From assembly GCA_965178125.1 (NCBI GenBank), contig OZ237758.1:186001-250000 (forward strand): 64,000 bases of DNA, read 5' to 3'. The notes under the pieces were generated by a model that worked only from the letters and a program-made list of their open reading frames with translations, was not told the origin of the DNA and did not search any database. The DNA is from Bilabrum cf. latius. Lineage: Eukaryota > Bigyra: Bicosoecida > Bigyra > Bicosoecida. The translations under genes were made by a program, and so were the position numbers. Below are positions 23,926 through 34,107 of the stretch, in pieces (the stretch's first letter is position 1; the number at the start of each line of letters is the position of its first letter).

Positions 23926-26358
23926 ATGCAATGTATCGCTCGACCGAACAGATCCCGCTCCGCATTTGCTTGCATTAGAACCTTGCAGCACCGACTACTA
24001 GCACGGAAGGCAGTGGCTAACAGTCCGGGCGCATCGTGGATGCAACGTCGGCTTATCAGTGCACGCTCGCACAATCTATCTGACGCATCTGCTCAAGTTA
24101 GGTCGAGCTCTCCCCGGGAAATAGAAAATTTACAGTGGTGGAAGCACGGTTTGACTGCATCAGTCCCTTCTCAGGCGGACACTGAGCGGTTAGTGGACTT
24201 GTGGCGACCGTACACGTCAATCGATCCAATCCAGGCCCACGGCGATGGCTTGCAATCGATATCCGTCTAGTGCCGGCGCTTTTCTGCTACATCTGCTATT
24301 GATGCCGGCGTGACTACGGCGAGGGCTCTGCTGCTGCAAAGTGGAGCAAAGGTGGACGAGCTAGCGTTTGTCTGCCTAGTGCAAGCATCCGAGAAAGAGC
24401 GCGAAGCCGTGCAGGAACTCTTGAACACAATACGATAGCCAGCTATGATATGCAGTGCATTGATGCAAGGATTTGGTCACAACGAGAGCGATAAATTCAC
24501 CTCTGGTGCGCTGGTGATCGGGATCCGCCTTCCGCCGGGCGCATCGGCGCACCCAATCGAGCTGCACGGCTGGGAGGGCTCCTTGCCCTCCATCCAGGGC
24601 GGGTGGATGTCCCGCATGCAGCAAGACCACTCAAGCCTCATGGTGGCCATGCATCCTCGGCTAGTGAGCGAATCTGTGCGTGATTTCATGCAGCGGCTTG
24701 AGACGGTGCTGCCCTCGGTGCACGTGGCGGGCATTGTCGGGATGCCCCCCAGCCAGGGCGGCGCCTCGGGCCATGCCAGGGCCAGGGCACAGATGCAGGC
24801 CATGATGGAAGGGGATGACGAGGACCAGCCGGCCCCTATCCTGCTGTCCAATCACAGGGCACTGCTCAAGGGTGCTGGCAGCGTGAAGGTTCCCGCGAGT
24901 GGGGCGCAACCCGAGGCCGAGGGTAAGCCAGAGGCGCTGCGTAAGGATCACAGGGATGCGTCAAGAGAAGGAGACACAGGGAGTAGAGAGGTGATATCTT
25001 GCGTGGGGCTTGTGTTCGACGGGGTGGGCGGGCGGAGCCCCGACGGGTCTGTTGCTGGCAGCGCTGCATCTACGGGTGGGGCCCATGCCTCTGCTCCAGC
25101 TTCTGCTCCCATCTCCCACTCCAGTTTCTCCAGCCTGGTACCCCGGATGGGAGACGCAGTCGCCTCTGTGCTGATCAACTCTGCCATGGACCAGTCGCAG
25201 CTGGGCCTGGAGCAGGCCGGGGTGTAGAGGCCCGGTCACGTGGCCGATCTAGAAGAAAGGCTTTACGTCGCTGGCACGATAGAGAGGCCGGGGCACTGGG
25301 AATGCGAGCAACACGATGGAGGCAATACCAGTTCCACCGCGAGCGAGGGGACGGGAGGCGAGAAGGGAGCAGCCGGTGCTGACGGTGGGGCGGACGATCT
25401 CAACATCTCGGAGCTGGCTCGGCGCGCCTTCGAGAAGCAGGCCAGGCGGCGGGAGGTCGAGGCCAGGCTAAGGAAGCGCTTCGGGCGAGATGCAGTCAGC
25501 TGCGGGTGGACGCACATGGCCCCTTCGGCGCACGACATTAGGCACTACGATGAATTCCTGGCACGATGCCACGAGCTGAAGGGTACCGAGCCTGGCAGCG
25601 CGATGGCAGAAGTAACGACAGTCGGCCAGCCGACTTGGAACGGCGTCCCGCTGGTGCATTCGATGCTGTTTATGCTCGAGAATGCGCCCAGGGTGGGTGA
25701 GGTCCAGAGCTACCGTCTGTTCGAGCCCAGATACCGGCTGATGCTGGCCCGTCATTTCAGAGAGGGCGCTCTCATCAGCATCGCGCCCATCCCCTACATC
25801 TCGAGCTCGGTCAACTCGGGCGTTCTCACGGCCCAGCGAGCCCTCGTGCAGGGAACAGATCTGCCACAGGAGGCGAGGGACGCCCTTCTTAGCAGTGAAC
25901 CGCCACTGGAGGAGGTTGAACGCGCCGTGCTGGAGGACGGGGCGGCCGAGTACCTGAGTCGCATGCCGGCAGGCGAACTGGATGAGTGGGCCGAGATGGG
26001 CCAGGGGTGGAGGAGGATGGTGGATCAGGGGCGGAAGCCCCCCACCGAGGCGATGTGCGTGGCGGTGCGCAGCGTGCTAGGGCACGAGGTCGTGGCTGGG
26101 AACCGATTCGTGAACGTGGAGCTGGAAGGGGTCAGGCCTCTGTCCCTGCTTGACGGGCGTGCGGCTGGGGGATGCTACGGGATGATCGAAGTGCTGGGCA
26201 CGTGGGCGGAAGACAAGCAAGGTGAGGAGGGCATCCAGAATCTGGCTAGAGGAGAAGAAGAACAAGTAGTCGCGGGTGGTTCGAGCGATGTAGAGCAGGA
26301 CACTGCTGGGGAGGAGGATGTCGATGAGGAGGGCAGCGACCACGAGCAGAGAAGATGA
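23926..26358 (+). CDS. FIST-domain protein fused to a LON-N-like domain
   Basis: The 810-residue product reads through TAG at 24268, 24436 and 25225 and stops at TGA 26356. The first 60 residues are rich in Arg, Ser and Ala without acids, compatible with an organelle-targeting peptide. From about residue 123 the sequence matches the FIST sensory fold (DAGVTTARALLLQSGAKVDE, VLVQASEKEREAVQELL-like strand, GIRLPPGASAHPIELHGWEG, SVRDFMQRLETVLPSVHVAG). From about residue 590 a segment with SYRLFEPRYRLMLARHFREG matches the LON protease N-terminal (substrate-recognition, PUA-like) domain without any AAA or protease part. The tail is acidic. FIST domains are thought to bind small ligands; joined to a LON-N domain the protein could be a ligand-dependent adaptor, which is inference. 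It is convergent with the histidine phosphatase, 69 bp away. Confidence 0.7.
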
Positions 26359-26427
26359 GCGTGATTGAGCAAGACAGAGGAATGACTGACGAGCCATACA
26401 GCTTGTCCTAGCACTCGTCACACTTTA

Positions 26428-28097
26428 TCAAGTCAGGTCGATGATCTCGGCCCCCTGTGCTGCTTGTGCGGCGGTACCATTGTCTGCTTTGCGAGCGCCT
26501 CGGCTTTGCTTGTCCGCGCCACTACTACCCATCCCGCCCAGGCCGATTCCCGGTTGCCCCTCCAGCTTTCTATGTCCTACATCTATGTGCGATGAGGACC
26601 TTGCACTGCCATGCTCGGGCACCCCAGCCGGTGACCGCAGCTTTTCGGCTCCTGCACCACGCGCGAGCTCGGCAGAGCCACTGGCAGCCAGGCTACTGCT
26701 ACTAACAGTCCTTGCACTACTCTCTCCGCATCCCCTGTCACTGCTGCTTGCACTCGCCTTCGACTCGATAAACACGTCGTGCATGACAACCCCGCAGAAG
26801 TCCGTCCGCAGCCTGCTGTTCTTCTTGATGGCCGCGATCACCCGGCTGTGGCACACCACGGCGATGCGACCGACCCACGGGGGCAGGTGCTCCAAGCTTG
26901 CCACGAACTGCGCAAGCCGAGCGTCCACGTCTTGTGGCGACTCTCGCACGAGATCAGTGCTACGGACTTCCGTATGGCTTTGGATCGGCGGGCGGTGTGT
27001 GGGCTGTATCATAGACCCGCTTGAGGCCTAGGCAGCCCGAGCCCCGCCGGCAGCAATCGACCCTCTTTCTGCTACGGGAGTGGCACTGGACGAGGATGAG
27101 GCTCGAATGGAGCCACCTGATCCCATTGCAACTGGTAGTTGTGTTACAGGTGCGCTCTACCCGCCTGCGGTGGGTTTAGTCTCGCTCGTGCTTCTCTCGG
27201 ACTCGAGCAGGTGCACGGCGTGGATTCGGTCTCTTCTGGTGCTCGCTCGCAGCCTCCACCACCCCCGCGGCATGCATGCCGCCAAAGGTATCATATTGCG
27301 GTACAACTCTGCCGCCTGCTTGCTGGTTTGTGCATCTGCCGTAGCCCTGGGGGCTGAGGGCACTGGCACTGATGTCGTGAGCTCGGAGCTGCCTGTGTCT
27401 GCTTGTTGGCCGCCTTGCAATATGCAAGCACTGGCAGGACCAGCTGGCTCGACACGTCGTTTCGGACCACCAAATGTACGTTTTACTGCATCATGACCTA
27501 CAGGATGAATTGGATTCAGCTTGATTCCCCTAGCAAGGCTTGCTCTCCTCAGCGAGGCAGATTCCCAATCGGTTGGCACGTCCCCCGGCGTGCTTCGCCA
27601 CTCCGCTAGGTACGGCGATAGCAAGATGGAAAGTGCACTATAACGCATCTGTTCTGATGCGAGGGCGCCGTCATCGCACAAATACCCGCGCGGCACGCTG
27701 CCGGGGAAAATCTGGGACGCAGATTGCAGGGCGCGTCTCAACGGGCTCACAATGACTACGTCCGGATTGAAAGAAGCAGCCCACTTGGAACGAAGCTGCT
27801 GGCACTGAATATGCCCACGCTGTCCTAAGATTGTGTCTCTGACGTGGTAGCCAACTGTCTCGCCGTGTCGAACCAGCGCAAGTTGAATTCTCCTCGGTCT
27901 GGCTCGTTTCTGCCCCCTTCTTTCTCTTCCCCCAGCCTACCCACCCCGCTGTAGAAACTCAACGAGGGTTCCCTACGTTTTATTCCTATTCCTTCCGATT
28001 GCGTGCTAAATCCAGTTGATGGAGCCTAATGTGCCGTGTTCCGGTGTGGATCCTCTAGTGCAACTGCTGCACGCATCGTCAGACTCACCCAATGCAT
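26428..28097 (-). CDS. Histidine phosphatase superfamily protein (phosphoglycerate-mutase-like)
   Basis: The frame on the minus strand runs from upstream of 27948 to TGA at 26430-26428, through TAG codons at 27939-27937, 27159-27157 and 27030-27028. It contains the RHG signature (QLALVRHGETVGYHV, about 27879-27835), the substrate-loop arginines (VVIVSPLRRALQSASQIF) and, after two TAG codons, the second histidine region (ESPQDVDARLAQF, RIAVVCHSRVIAAI). The phosphatase halves are thus joined only if UAG is sense. A Ser/Ala/Gly-rich tail follows. The start is uncertain: no ATG lies in the exon upstream of the RHG motif. A GT-AG intron (28088-27949, donor GTGAGT, acceptor CTACAG) would attach a three-codon first exon (ATG at 28097) in phase 0, giving 509 residues, but that exon overlaps the start of the divergent dioxygenase gene. 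Confidence 0.65.
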
Positions 28098-29324
28098 CGG
28101 CAATGCATTGCATCGATGCGATGTATCACAGCTAAACCAAAGCTTTGGGGGTGTCTGGGCCGTGTGCATCGCAGTGTTGGGGGCGTGCGAGCCTTCGGCA
28201 CCACCAGCCCGCAGATTCAAGACTTTGTCGATAGGAATTTCTCAGTGACGCCCGACCAGATACAAGAATACAGGCAGAACGGATACATCGTTTTGCGCAA
28301 TTTCGTAAAGGAGCCACAGCTGCAGGCCTGGCGGGCGGCTGTGGATGCTGCGGTGGAAGATCGCGGTGACCAGAGATTCGCAACGGGCGAAGAAGACAAG
28401 ACGAACGTAGACGAAGACTATTACCAAACAGTATTCACATAGAGAGTAAACCTCTGGCAGACGAGCGCGGCAGTGGCCGACTTATGGGAAAGCGCCGGTC
28501 CGACGATCGGCCGCGTTGCATGCGACCTGGAGGGCTGCGAGGGCATGCGGGTGTGGCACGACCAGGCGCTTATCAAGCAGCCACACGCAAGCGCCACGAG
28601 CCCGCACACCGACAATCCCTACTGGTCCTTCTCTAGTTTCCACGCCATCAGCCTGTGGGTGGCCCTGGACGACGCCACCGCCGAGAACGGCGCGCTCTAC
28701 TTCGAGCCCGGCTCGCACAGGATGCTCGCTTCGGGCCTGGGGGCCGGAGCAAGTGCTCGGGCCGACTGCGACCCCTTCGAGGAAGTCAAGATAGGCGCCG
28801 ATACGGAGGCGATCTATCGCCGGTTTCCGGGGCTCAGATCACTTGGTGGCAGTGGTGGGGGAGGACAGGCGTGCGTCAAGGCGAGTCCAAGGGAGATGAA
28901 GGCGGGTGACGTGTCCTTCCACAATGGCCTCACCGTGCACGGGGCAGGCCCCAACCGGACAGGGAACACCCGCCGCGCCATGACTCTGCAGATGATGCCA
29001 GCGGGGAGGAGAGTACCCATGCTAGACGGGGCGGGCAATGATGTGCCCATCGCGCCCCGCTGGCTCGAACGGGACGCGACACGGCTCTCGGGACGGCTGT
29101 CCCAGGTGGCCTTCGAGGGCGTGTTCAACGGCAAGCAGAACATCCTGTCGGACCGAACGTTCGCGAACCTGGAGGTCGGTGACCCGCTCATTCCGGAGGA
29201 CTTCCACGGGGCTGAGTTCGTCGCCGGCCGGGAGGATGGCGCGCGGCGCCGGTTCCGCACGATGAGTCCGAAGGAGATCGAGGCGGCTGCGCCAGGTGAC
29301 TTGCACCCGCTATTGCATTTTTGA
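28092..29324 (+). CDS. Phytanoyl-CoA dioxygenase (PhyH) family protein
   Basis: Fe(II)/2-oxoglutarate-dependent dioxygenase of the PhyH family, 410 residues. The N-terminus is short, basic and Ser/Gly-rich, consistent with mitochondrial targeting; ATGs at 28092 and 28116 are both possible. Iron ligands are visible as the HxD motif in SPHTDNPYWSFSSF and the distal histidine in TVHGAGPNRTGNTRRA, whose Arg would hold 2-oxoglutarate. A TAG at 28440 falls in VFT-x-RVNLW just before the core; in related proteins as I remember them this position is commonly Gln. The gene ends at TGA 29322. Its real substrate cannot be told from the sequence. Confidence 0.8.
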
Positions 29325-29507
29325 CCAGCAACCGCACCATCTTGCTGCTGTCCAGGCGCGTGAAGTCCAAGTGGCGCGAATCTCCAGTGCTCAATTTCGC
29401 GGCTTTTAAATGCGCCAACACTGAATACTGGTAGCTGCGTCGGCTCTCGCAAACACCCCGCCGGGACAAGACCACCTCGCTTAGCCGTCATCCATCGCTT
29501 CCTATCC

Positions 29508-31067
29508 TTGGCCCACCCGTGATGCGGAGCCCCTAGTGCCATCACTGCTCCGCGAGATATTGGCCCACCCGTGATACGGAGCCCCTAGTGCCTTCACTGC
29601 TCCGCGAGATATTGGCCCACCCGTGATACGGAGCCCCTAGTGCCTTCACTGCTCCGCGAGATATTGGCCCACCCGTGATGCGGAGTCCCTAGTGCCTTCA
29701 CTGCTCCGCGAGATATTGGCCCACCCGTGATGCGGAGTCCCTAGTGCCTTCACTGCTCCGCGAGATATTGGCCCACCCGTGATACGGAGTCCCTAGTGCC
29801 TTCACTGCTCCGCGAGATATTGGCCCACCCGTGATACGGAGCCCCTAGTGCTTTCACTGCTCCGCGAGATATTGGCCCACCCGTGATGCGGAGTCCCTAG
29901 TGCCTTCACTGCTCCGCGAGATATTGGCCCACCCGTGATACGGAGCCCCTAGTGCTTTCACTGCTCCGCGAGATATTGGCCCACCGGTGATACGGAGTCC
30001 CTAGTGCCTTCACTGCTCCGCGAGATATTGGCCCACCCGTGATACGGAGTCCCTAGTGCCTTCACTGCTCCGCGAGATATTGGCCCACCCGTGATACGGA
30101 GTCCCTAGTGCCTTCACTGCTCCGCGAGATATTGGCCCACCCGTGATACGGAGTCCCTAGTGCTTTCACTGCTCCGCGAGATATTGGCCCACCCGTGATA
30201 CGGAGTCCCTAGTGCTTTCACTGCTCCGCGAGATATTGGCCCACCCGTGATACGGAGCCCCTAGTGCCTTCACTGCTCCGCGAGATATTGGCCCACCCGT
30301 GATACGGAGTCCCTAGTGCCTTCACTGCTCCGCGAGATATTGGCCCACCCGTGATACGGAGTCCCTAGTGCCTTCACTGCTCCGCGAGATATTGGCCCAC
30401 CCGTGATGCGGAGTCCCTAGTGCCTTCACTGCTCCGCGAGATATTGGCCCACCCGTGATGCGGAGCCCCTAGTGCCTTCACTGCTCCGCGAGATATTGGC
30501 CCACCCGTGATACGGAGCCCCTAGTGCCTTCACTGCTCCGCGAGATATTGGCCCACCCGTGATACGGAGCCCCTAGTGCCTTCACTGCTCCGCGAGATAT
30601 TGGCCCACCCGTGATGCGGAGTCCCTAGTGCTTTCACTGCTCCGCGAGATATTGGCCCACCCGTGATACGGAGTCCCTAGTGCCTTCACTGCTCCGCGAG
30701 ATATTGGCCCACCCGTGATACGGAGCCCCTAGTGCCTTCACTGCTCCGCGAGATATTGGCCCACCCGTGATACGGAGTCCCTAGTGCCTTCACTGCTCCG
30801 CGAGATATTGGCCCACCCGTGATACGGAGTCCCTAGTGCCTTCACTGCTCCGCGAGATATTGGCCCACCCGTGATGCGGAGTCCCTAGTGCCTTCACTGC
30901 TCCGCGAGATATTGGCCCACCCGTGATACGGAGTCCCTAGTGCCTTCACTGCTCCGCGAGATATTGGCCCACCCGTGATACGGAGTCCCTAGTGCTTTCA
31001 CTGCTCCGCGAGATATTGGCCCACCCGTGATACGGAGTCCCTAGTGCCTTCACTGCTCCGCGAGATA
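29508..31067. repeat. Minisatellite: 30 tandem copies of a 52-bp unit
   Basis: The array measures 1,560 bp, exactly 30 x 52, without any insertion or deletion. Units begin TTGGCCCACCCGTGAT and end CTCCGCGAGATA. Only a few positions vary: A/G after GAT, T/C after CGGAG, and CCTT/CTTT (CCAT in the first copy) in the middle; one copy has CCACCGG. Within a unit CGGAG pairs with CTCCG, and inside it AGTG pairs with CACT, so each unit can form a nested hairpin; the two recurrent variants inside it fall in loops. The array sits between the 3' ends of two convergent genes and overlaps the last codons of the SSXT-like gene. Confidence 0.95.
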
Positions 31068-32230
31068 AAACCATTTGTATTGCTGCTAGCACCATTCGCA
31101 GAGATCGCCTCCTGGCCGGCTTCATCTTCGTACCCGTCGCTTGCAGAAGCATCGTCGCTTGGGCCCGACCCCGACCCTAATCCTGATCCTGATCCTGATC
31201 CTGATCCTGATCCAGTCTGTACGATCCCACCCGAGGCAGGGGCAGGGGCAGGGGCAGGGGCAGGGGCAGCCTCACCGTCCTCACCGTCCATTCCCTGAGC
31301 TCCAGTACCTGCTGCTAGCTGCAACGATGCACCTCCCGCCACGTGCCCCGCTCCGATTTCCCCAGCTCCCTCGCCCCTACTGCTATTGCAACTGCTACTG
31401 GCCCCGCCGGCTGGAGCGCCGGCTGGAGCGCCGTGCAAGGGCGCGAGGAGATCATCGTACCGCGGGAAGGTGCGGTCTCCTCTAGGCAGGTGGGAGGGCC
31501 AGTCGGGCCCGCACCAGCACAGGTAGTACGCTTCCTGCTGCAGGATCGGCTCGAATCGGCGGGCCAATACTGCCAGTTGCTGCATGCGGCTGTGGCTCTG
31601 TGGATGCAGGGGGCCGAGGTCCGGCACCGCCTCGGTGCAGACCGACTGCAGCTGGCGCACTCGGCTCAGCACAGGGTCGGCCTGCACGTGCTCCCACCGT
31701 CGACGAACCAGTTCATCCAGCGAGTTTGGTGCATTTGCCTGGTCAGCCTCTACATTGCTGCTGCCGCTTGTTGTCGCAGTCGATGGCGAGTCGTCGGGCG
31801 GGGATGGTCCCCGTGGACGGCTGCTGCCAGAGCTGACACGCCTTCGTTTGGAGGCGCGCTCCCTACCACTTCCTGCCAGTGACGAACCGAGCGGTGAGCT
31901 TGCATCTTCTTGTGCAAGCTCGGGGAAAATCTCGCAAACGTCCGGAGCCTCCACGGCCTGCCCGCACTGGTCTGCCAGTCTAGCGAGCAAATGCAAATTG
32001 TAGTGCAGTGCCTGGGAGGTAGCTCGTATAGCTGCCTCATGCGTGGTCCTGGTACCCATACAACTGGGAAGCTGGGCAGCAATATTCAGAAGCTCCAGTT
32101 GCTGCAACAGGCTCGCATTTTCCTTCAAAATTTCGTCTACGTCTGCATGACTCAGGATTGGGGTCCCTCCTAAGGCTGCTGGAAGGGCACATATATGCTT
32201 TCCGCAGCTTGGCAAGTCAACACTCGCCAT
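30998..32230 (-). CDS. SSXT (SS18/GIF)-like transcriptional coactivator
   Basis: A 410-residue protein without TAG codons. Residues 28-90 fit the SSXT/SNH domain of SS18 and plant GIF proteins: VDEILKENASLLQQLELL followed by QALHYNLHLLARLADQC, corresponding to the family pattern of a Leu-x-Glu-Asn helix and a final Asn-Leu-x-x-Leu-Ala-x-x-Ala-Asp helix. SSXT proteins are subunits of SWI/SNF chromatin remodellers and bind transcription factors. The rest is low complexity: a basic SKRRRVSSGSSRPRG stretch (possible nuclear localisation signal), a Pro-Ala repeat and a Gly-Ser repeat encoded by hexanucleotide tracts, then an acidic tail. The final 20 or so residues (ISRSSEGTRDSVSRVGQ and on) come from the 52-bp repeat, and the TGA stop at 31000-30998 lies in the second unit. 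The assignment rests on a short domain. Confidence 0.6.
   Translation of the reverse strand: MASVDLPSCGKHICALPAALGGTPILSHADVDEILKENASLLQQLELLNIAAQLPSCMGTRTTHEAAIRATSQALHYNLHLLARLADQCGQAVEAPDVCEIFPELAQEDASSPLGSSLAGSGRERASKRRRVSSGSSRPRGPSPPDDSPSTATTSGSSNVEADQANAPNSLDELVRRRWEHVQADPVLSRVRQLQSVCTEAVPDLGPLHPQSHSRMQQLAVLARRFEPILQQEAYYLCWCGPDWPSHLPRGDRTFPRYDDLLAPLHGAPAGAPAGGASSSCNSSRGEGAGEIGAGHVAGGASLQLAAGTGAQGMDGEDGEAAPAPAPAPAPASGGIVQTGSGSGSGSGSGLGSGSGPSDDASASDGYEDEAGQEAISANGASSNTNGFISRSSEGTRDSVSRVGQYLAEQ
31174..31269. repeat. Two hexanucleotide tracts inside the SSXT-like gene
   Basis: ATCCTG-type units (about 31180-31212) and GGGGCA-type units (about 31235-31269) lie next to each other. On the minus strand they encode alternating Gly-Ser and Pro-Ala residues in the SSXT-like protein. 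Confidence 0.85.
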
Positions 32231-32906
32231 GATTGATTGTTGGCAGACAATTTTGCTCCTAAACTAGAATTCGCTTTAGTGACGTGTAGTTTGACACCGA
32301 GAACTGCATTCTCATCGGTCGGTGGGGGTGGTCGTTCACGAAGAAGCGGCTGACAAGCGAGCTTCTATCGGTTCTTCTTCGGCTGGATGGTCGAATTCGC
32401 TATCGTAGGGGTAGCTGGCACAGTATCGTTCGCTCACGTATCCCGAATAGGCCAGCTGCTCGCATCGACACTGCCGCAGTGCTCAATCGCTTTGCTACCT
32501 GTCCATCCGTCTCGTTGGGACAGAGAAGCCGAGAGGATCGCAGCAGAGACTAAGTGAGACTATTTTGTTTGCAATCAATCCTTTTTGGTAGGCTGTCGCC
32601 GACAGTGCTTGCCAATCACGCAGCGAATGTTTCTGGTTTCCGTTCAGACCATTTGATGTCACTACCACCCTACTTATATCCTTCGCCCACCGGTCGTGCA
32701 GGACCCCAGTATCTGAGTTAAAGCCCCCGGTCGTCTACATTCCAGGCGGTCGCTTGATCGGAGGGGAGTGGGAGTTCCTAGAGCTAGCAGCAACTAGGTA
32801 CGGCGTTCGCTGCGACTTGGACCCCCACGAATTAAGGGCACACGCAAGAAAGCACATGGCAGAAGCAAGTAGAGTAGAAAGCTAGCGAGCTCTCGCCGCG
32901 GATTTG
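32231..32906. promoter_or_regulatory. Divergent upstream region of SSXT-like gene and nicotinamidase
   Basis: Of these 676 bases, the left part is AT-richer and likely holds both promoters. The right part, from about 32510, stays free of TAA and TGA in the nicotinamidase frame and contains an in-frame ATG at 32856. It may hold an upstream coding exon or an N-terminal extension. I see no RNA gene. Confidence 0.4.
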
Positions 32907-33737
32907 ATGTCAAGGCGAGGGAAGAAAGCTCTAATCATTGTTGACGTACAGAACGACTTCTGCGATGGTGGTGCCCTCGCAGTCCCTGGTGGTAGCGAGG
33001 TGGTGCCTGTGGTAAATACTCTTAGGCATGCTGTAGGATGGGATTTAGTCGTGTTAACGTAGGACTTCCATCCTCCGGATCACGTTTCGTTTGCTAGCAA
33101 TAACGACGGAGCGAAGCTCTTTGAGACACGAACCCTGCCTTCTGTGGGCGAGCAAGTCATGTGGCCGAACCACTGCGTGCAAGGTACCGACGGCTGCAAG
33201 TTTCACCCTGATTTGGAGCGCGCGGGCAGCGACGTCATCGTGCAGAAGGGAAAGGTGCGCGAGGTGGATTCCTACAGCGGCTTTGGAGACGCCTCAGAGG
33301 GGCACGAGAAGGAGAAGACCGAGCTTGAGCACGTGCTTCGAGAGAAGGGAGTGACCGACGTGTTTGTGGCGGGCCTGGCTGCGGATTTTTGCGTCGCGTT
33401 TACCGCGAAGGACGCGGCCAAGGCGGGGTTCCGGACGTACCTGGTGCGGGATGGCACGCGGGGCATCACGGAGGACGGCACCGAGAAGGAGTGGTCTGAG
33501 GCGAAGGGGCTCGGCGTGCAGCTGATCGATAGCTCGGAGGTGCCGTCCACCGCTGTGGATGCGCTGGTAAAGGCCGAGGTGGGCGGTGAAGGGCTGGGGG
33601 AAGGGGTGGAAGTTGGGGAAACAGAATCTGCAGCAGCTACCGGTGGAGCGGCGAGCAAATCGGGTGCCAGCATGGAGGAAGGGAAGGAGGCAGCTAATAG
33701 TGGTTCTGGCGAGGCTTCAAAGGAGGAATCAACGTAA
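32907..33737 (+). CDS. PNC1: Nicotinamidase (isochorismatase-fold cysteine hydrolase)
   Basis: This enzyme hydrolyses nicotinamide to nicotinate and ammonia in NAD salvage. All family residues are present in the 276-residue product: catalytic Asp13 (ALIIVDVQNDFC), Lys114 (DVIVQKGK) and Cys162 (GLAADFCVAFTAKDAAKAGF), and metal ligands Asp53, His55 and His89 (WPNHCVQGT). TAG at 33060 is residue 52, directly before Asp53, in a segment that reads T-x-DFHPPDH. Bacterial PncA has T/S-Q-D-W-H-P here, so Gln fits. The start at 32907 places the first strand as in yeast Pnc1. A Gly/Glu/Ser-rich tail of about 60 residues precedes the TAA stop. It lies convergent to RPS19. Confidence 0.9.
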
Positions 33738-34107
33738 GGTGACTTGAAAGCTCCCTGTAGCCTATGCTCCACATGTGTCCGCTCGCGCTGCACTTGAAGC
33801 GAAGTCATAGTCTCGCCCCGCTCGCATCGAACCTTTTTAGTGCCACAACAAGCCGAATCAATCACTGCTATTCTCTCGTGGCATGTCGGAGTGACAGGCG
33901 CTGAATGCCTTGAAAAAAAACGGAAATGAAAGAGCCCCTGATTCGATTTCGCAACCACCAACACGGAACGAGGCCAGACCTGCATTTTGCAGGCAGTTCG
34001 CTCGCCCCTGCTGCTCCCATTTGCGAACAGCGAGACCTTTTCACTCGATCGCGTTGGCGCATGCTAGCTATAGCGCCTCTGCAAACAAGCCACGTGCCAG
34101 ACCCAGC
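33738..34107. other. Convergent intergenic region
   Basis: These 370 bases hold the 3' ends of the nicotinamidase and RPS19 genes. Apart from a short A-run near 33913 I see no distinct element. Confidence 0.5.

Noticed and set aside
29508-31067. CRISPR array
   Set aside because: The units are contiguous 52-bp repeats with no unique spacers, in a eukaryotic genome.
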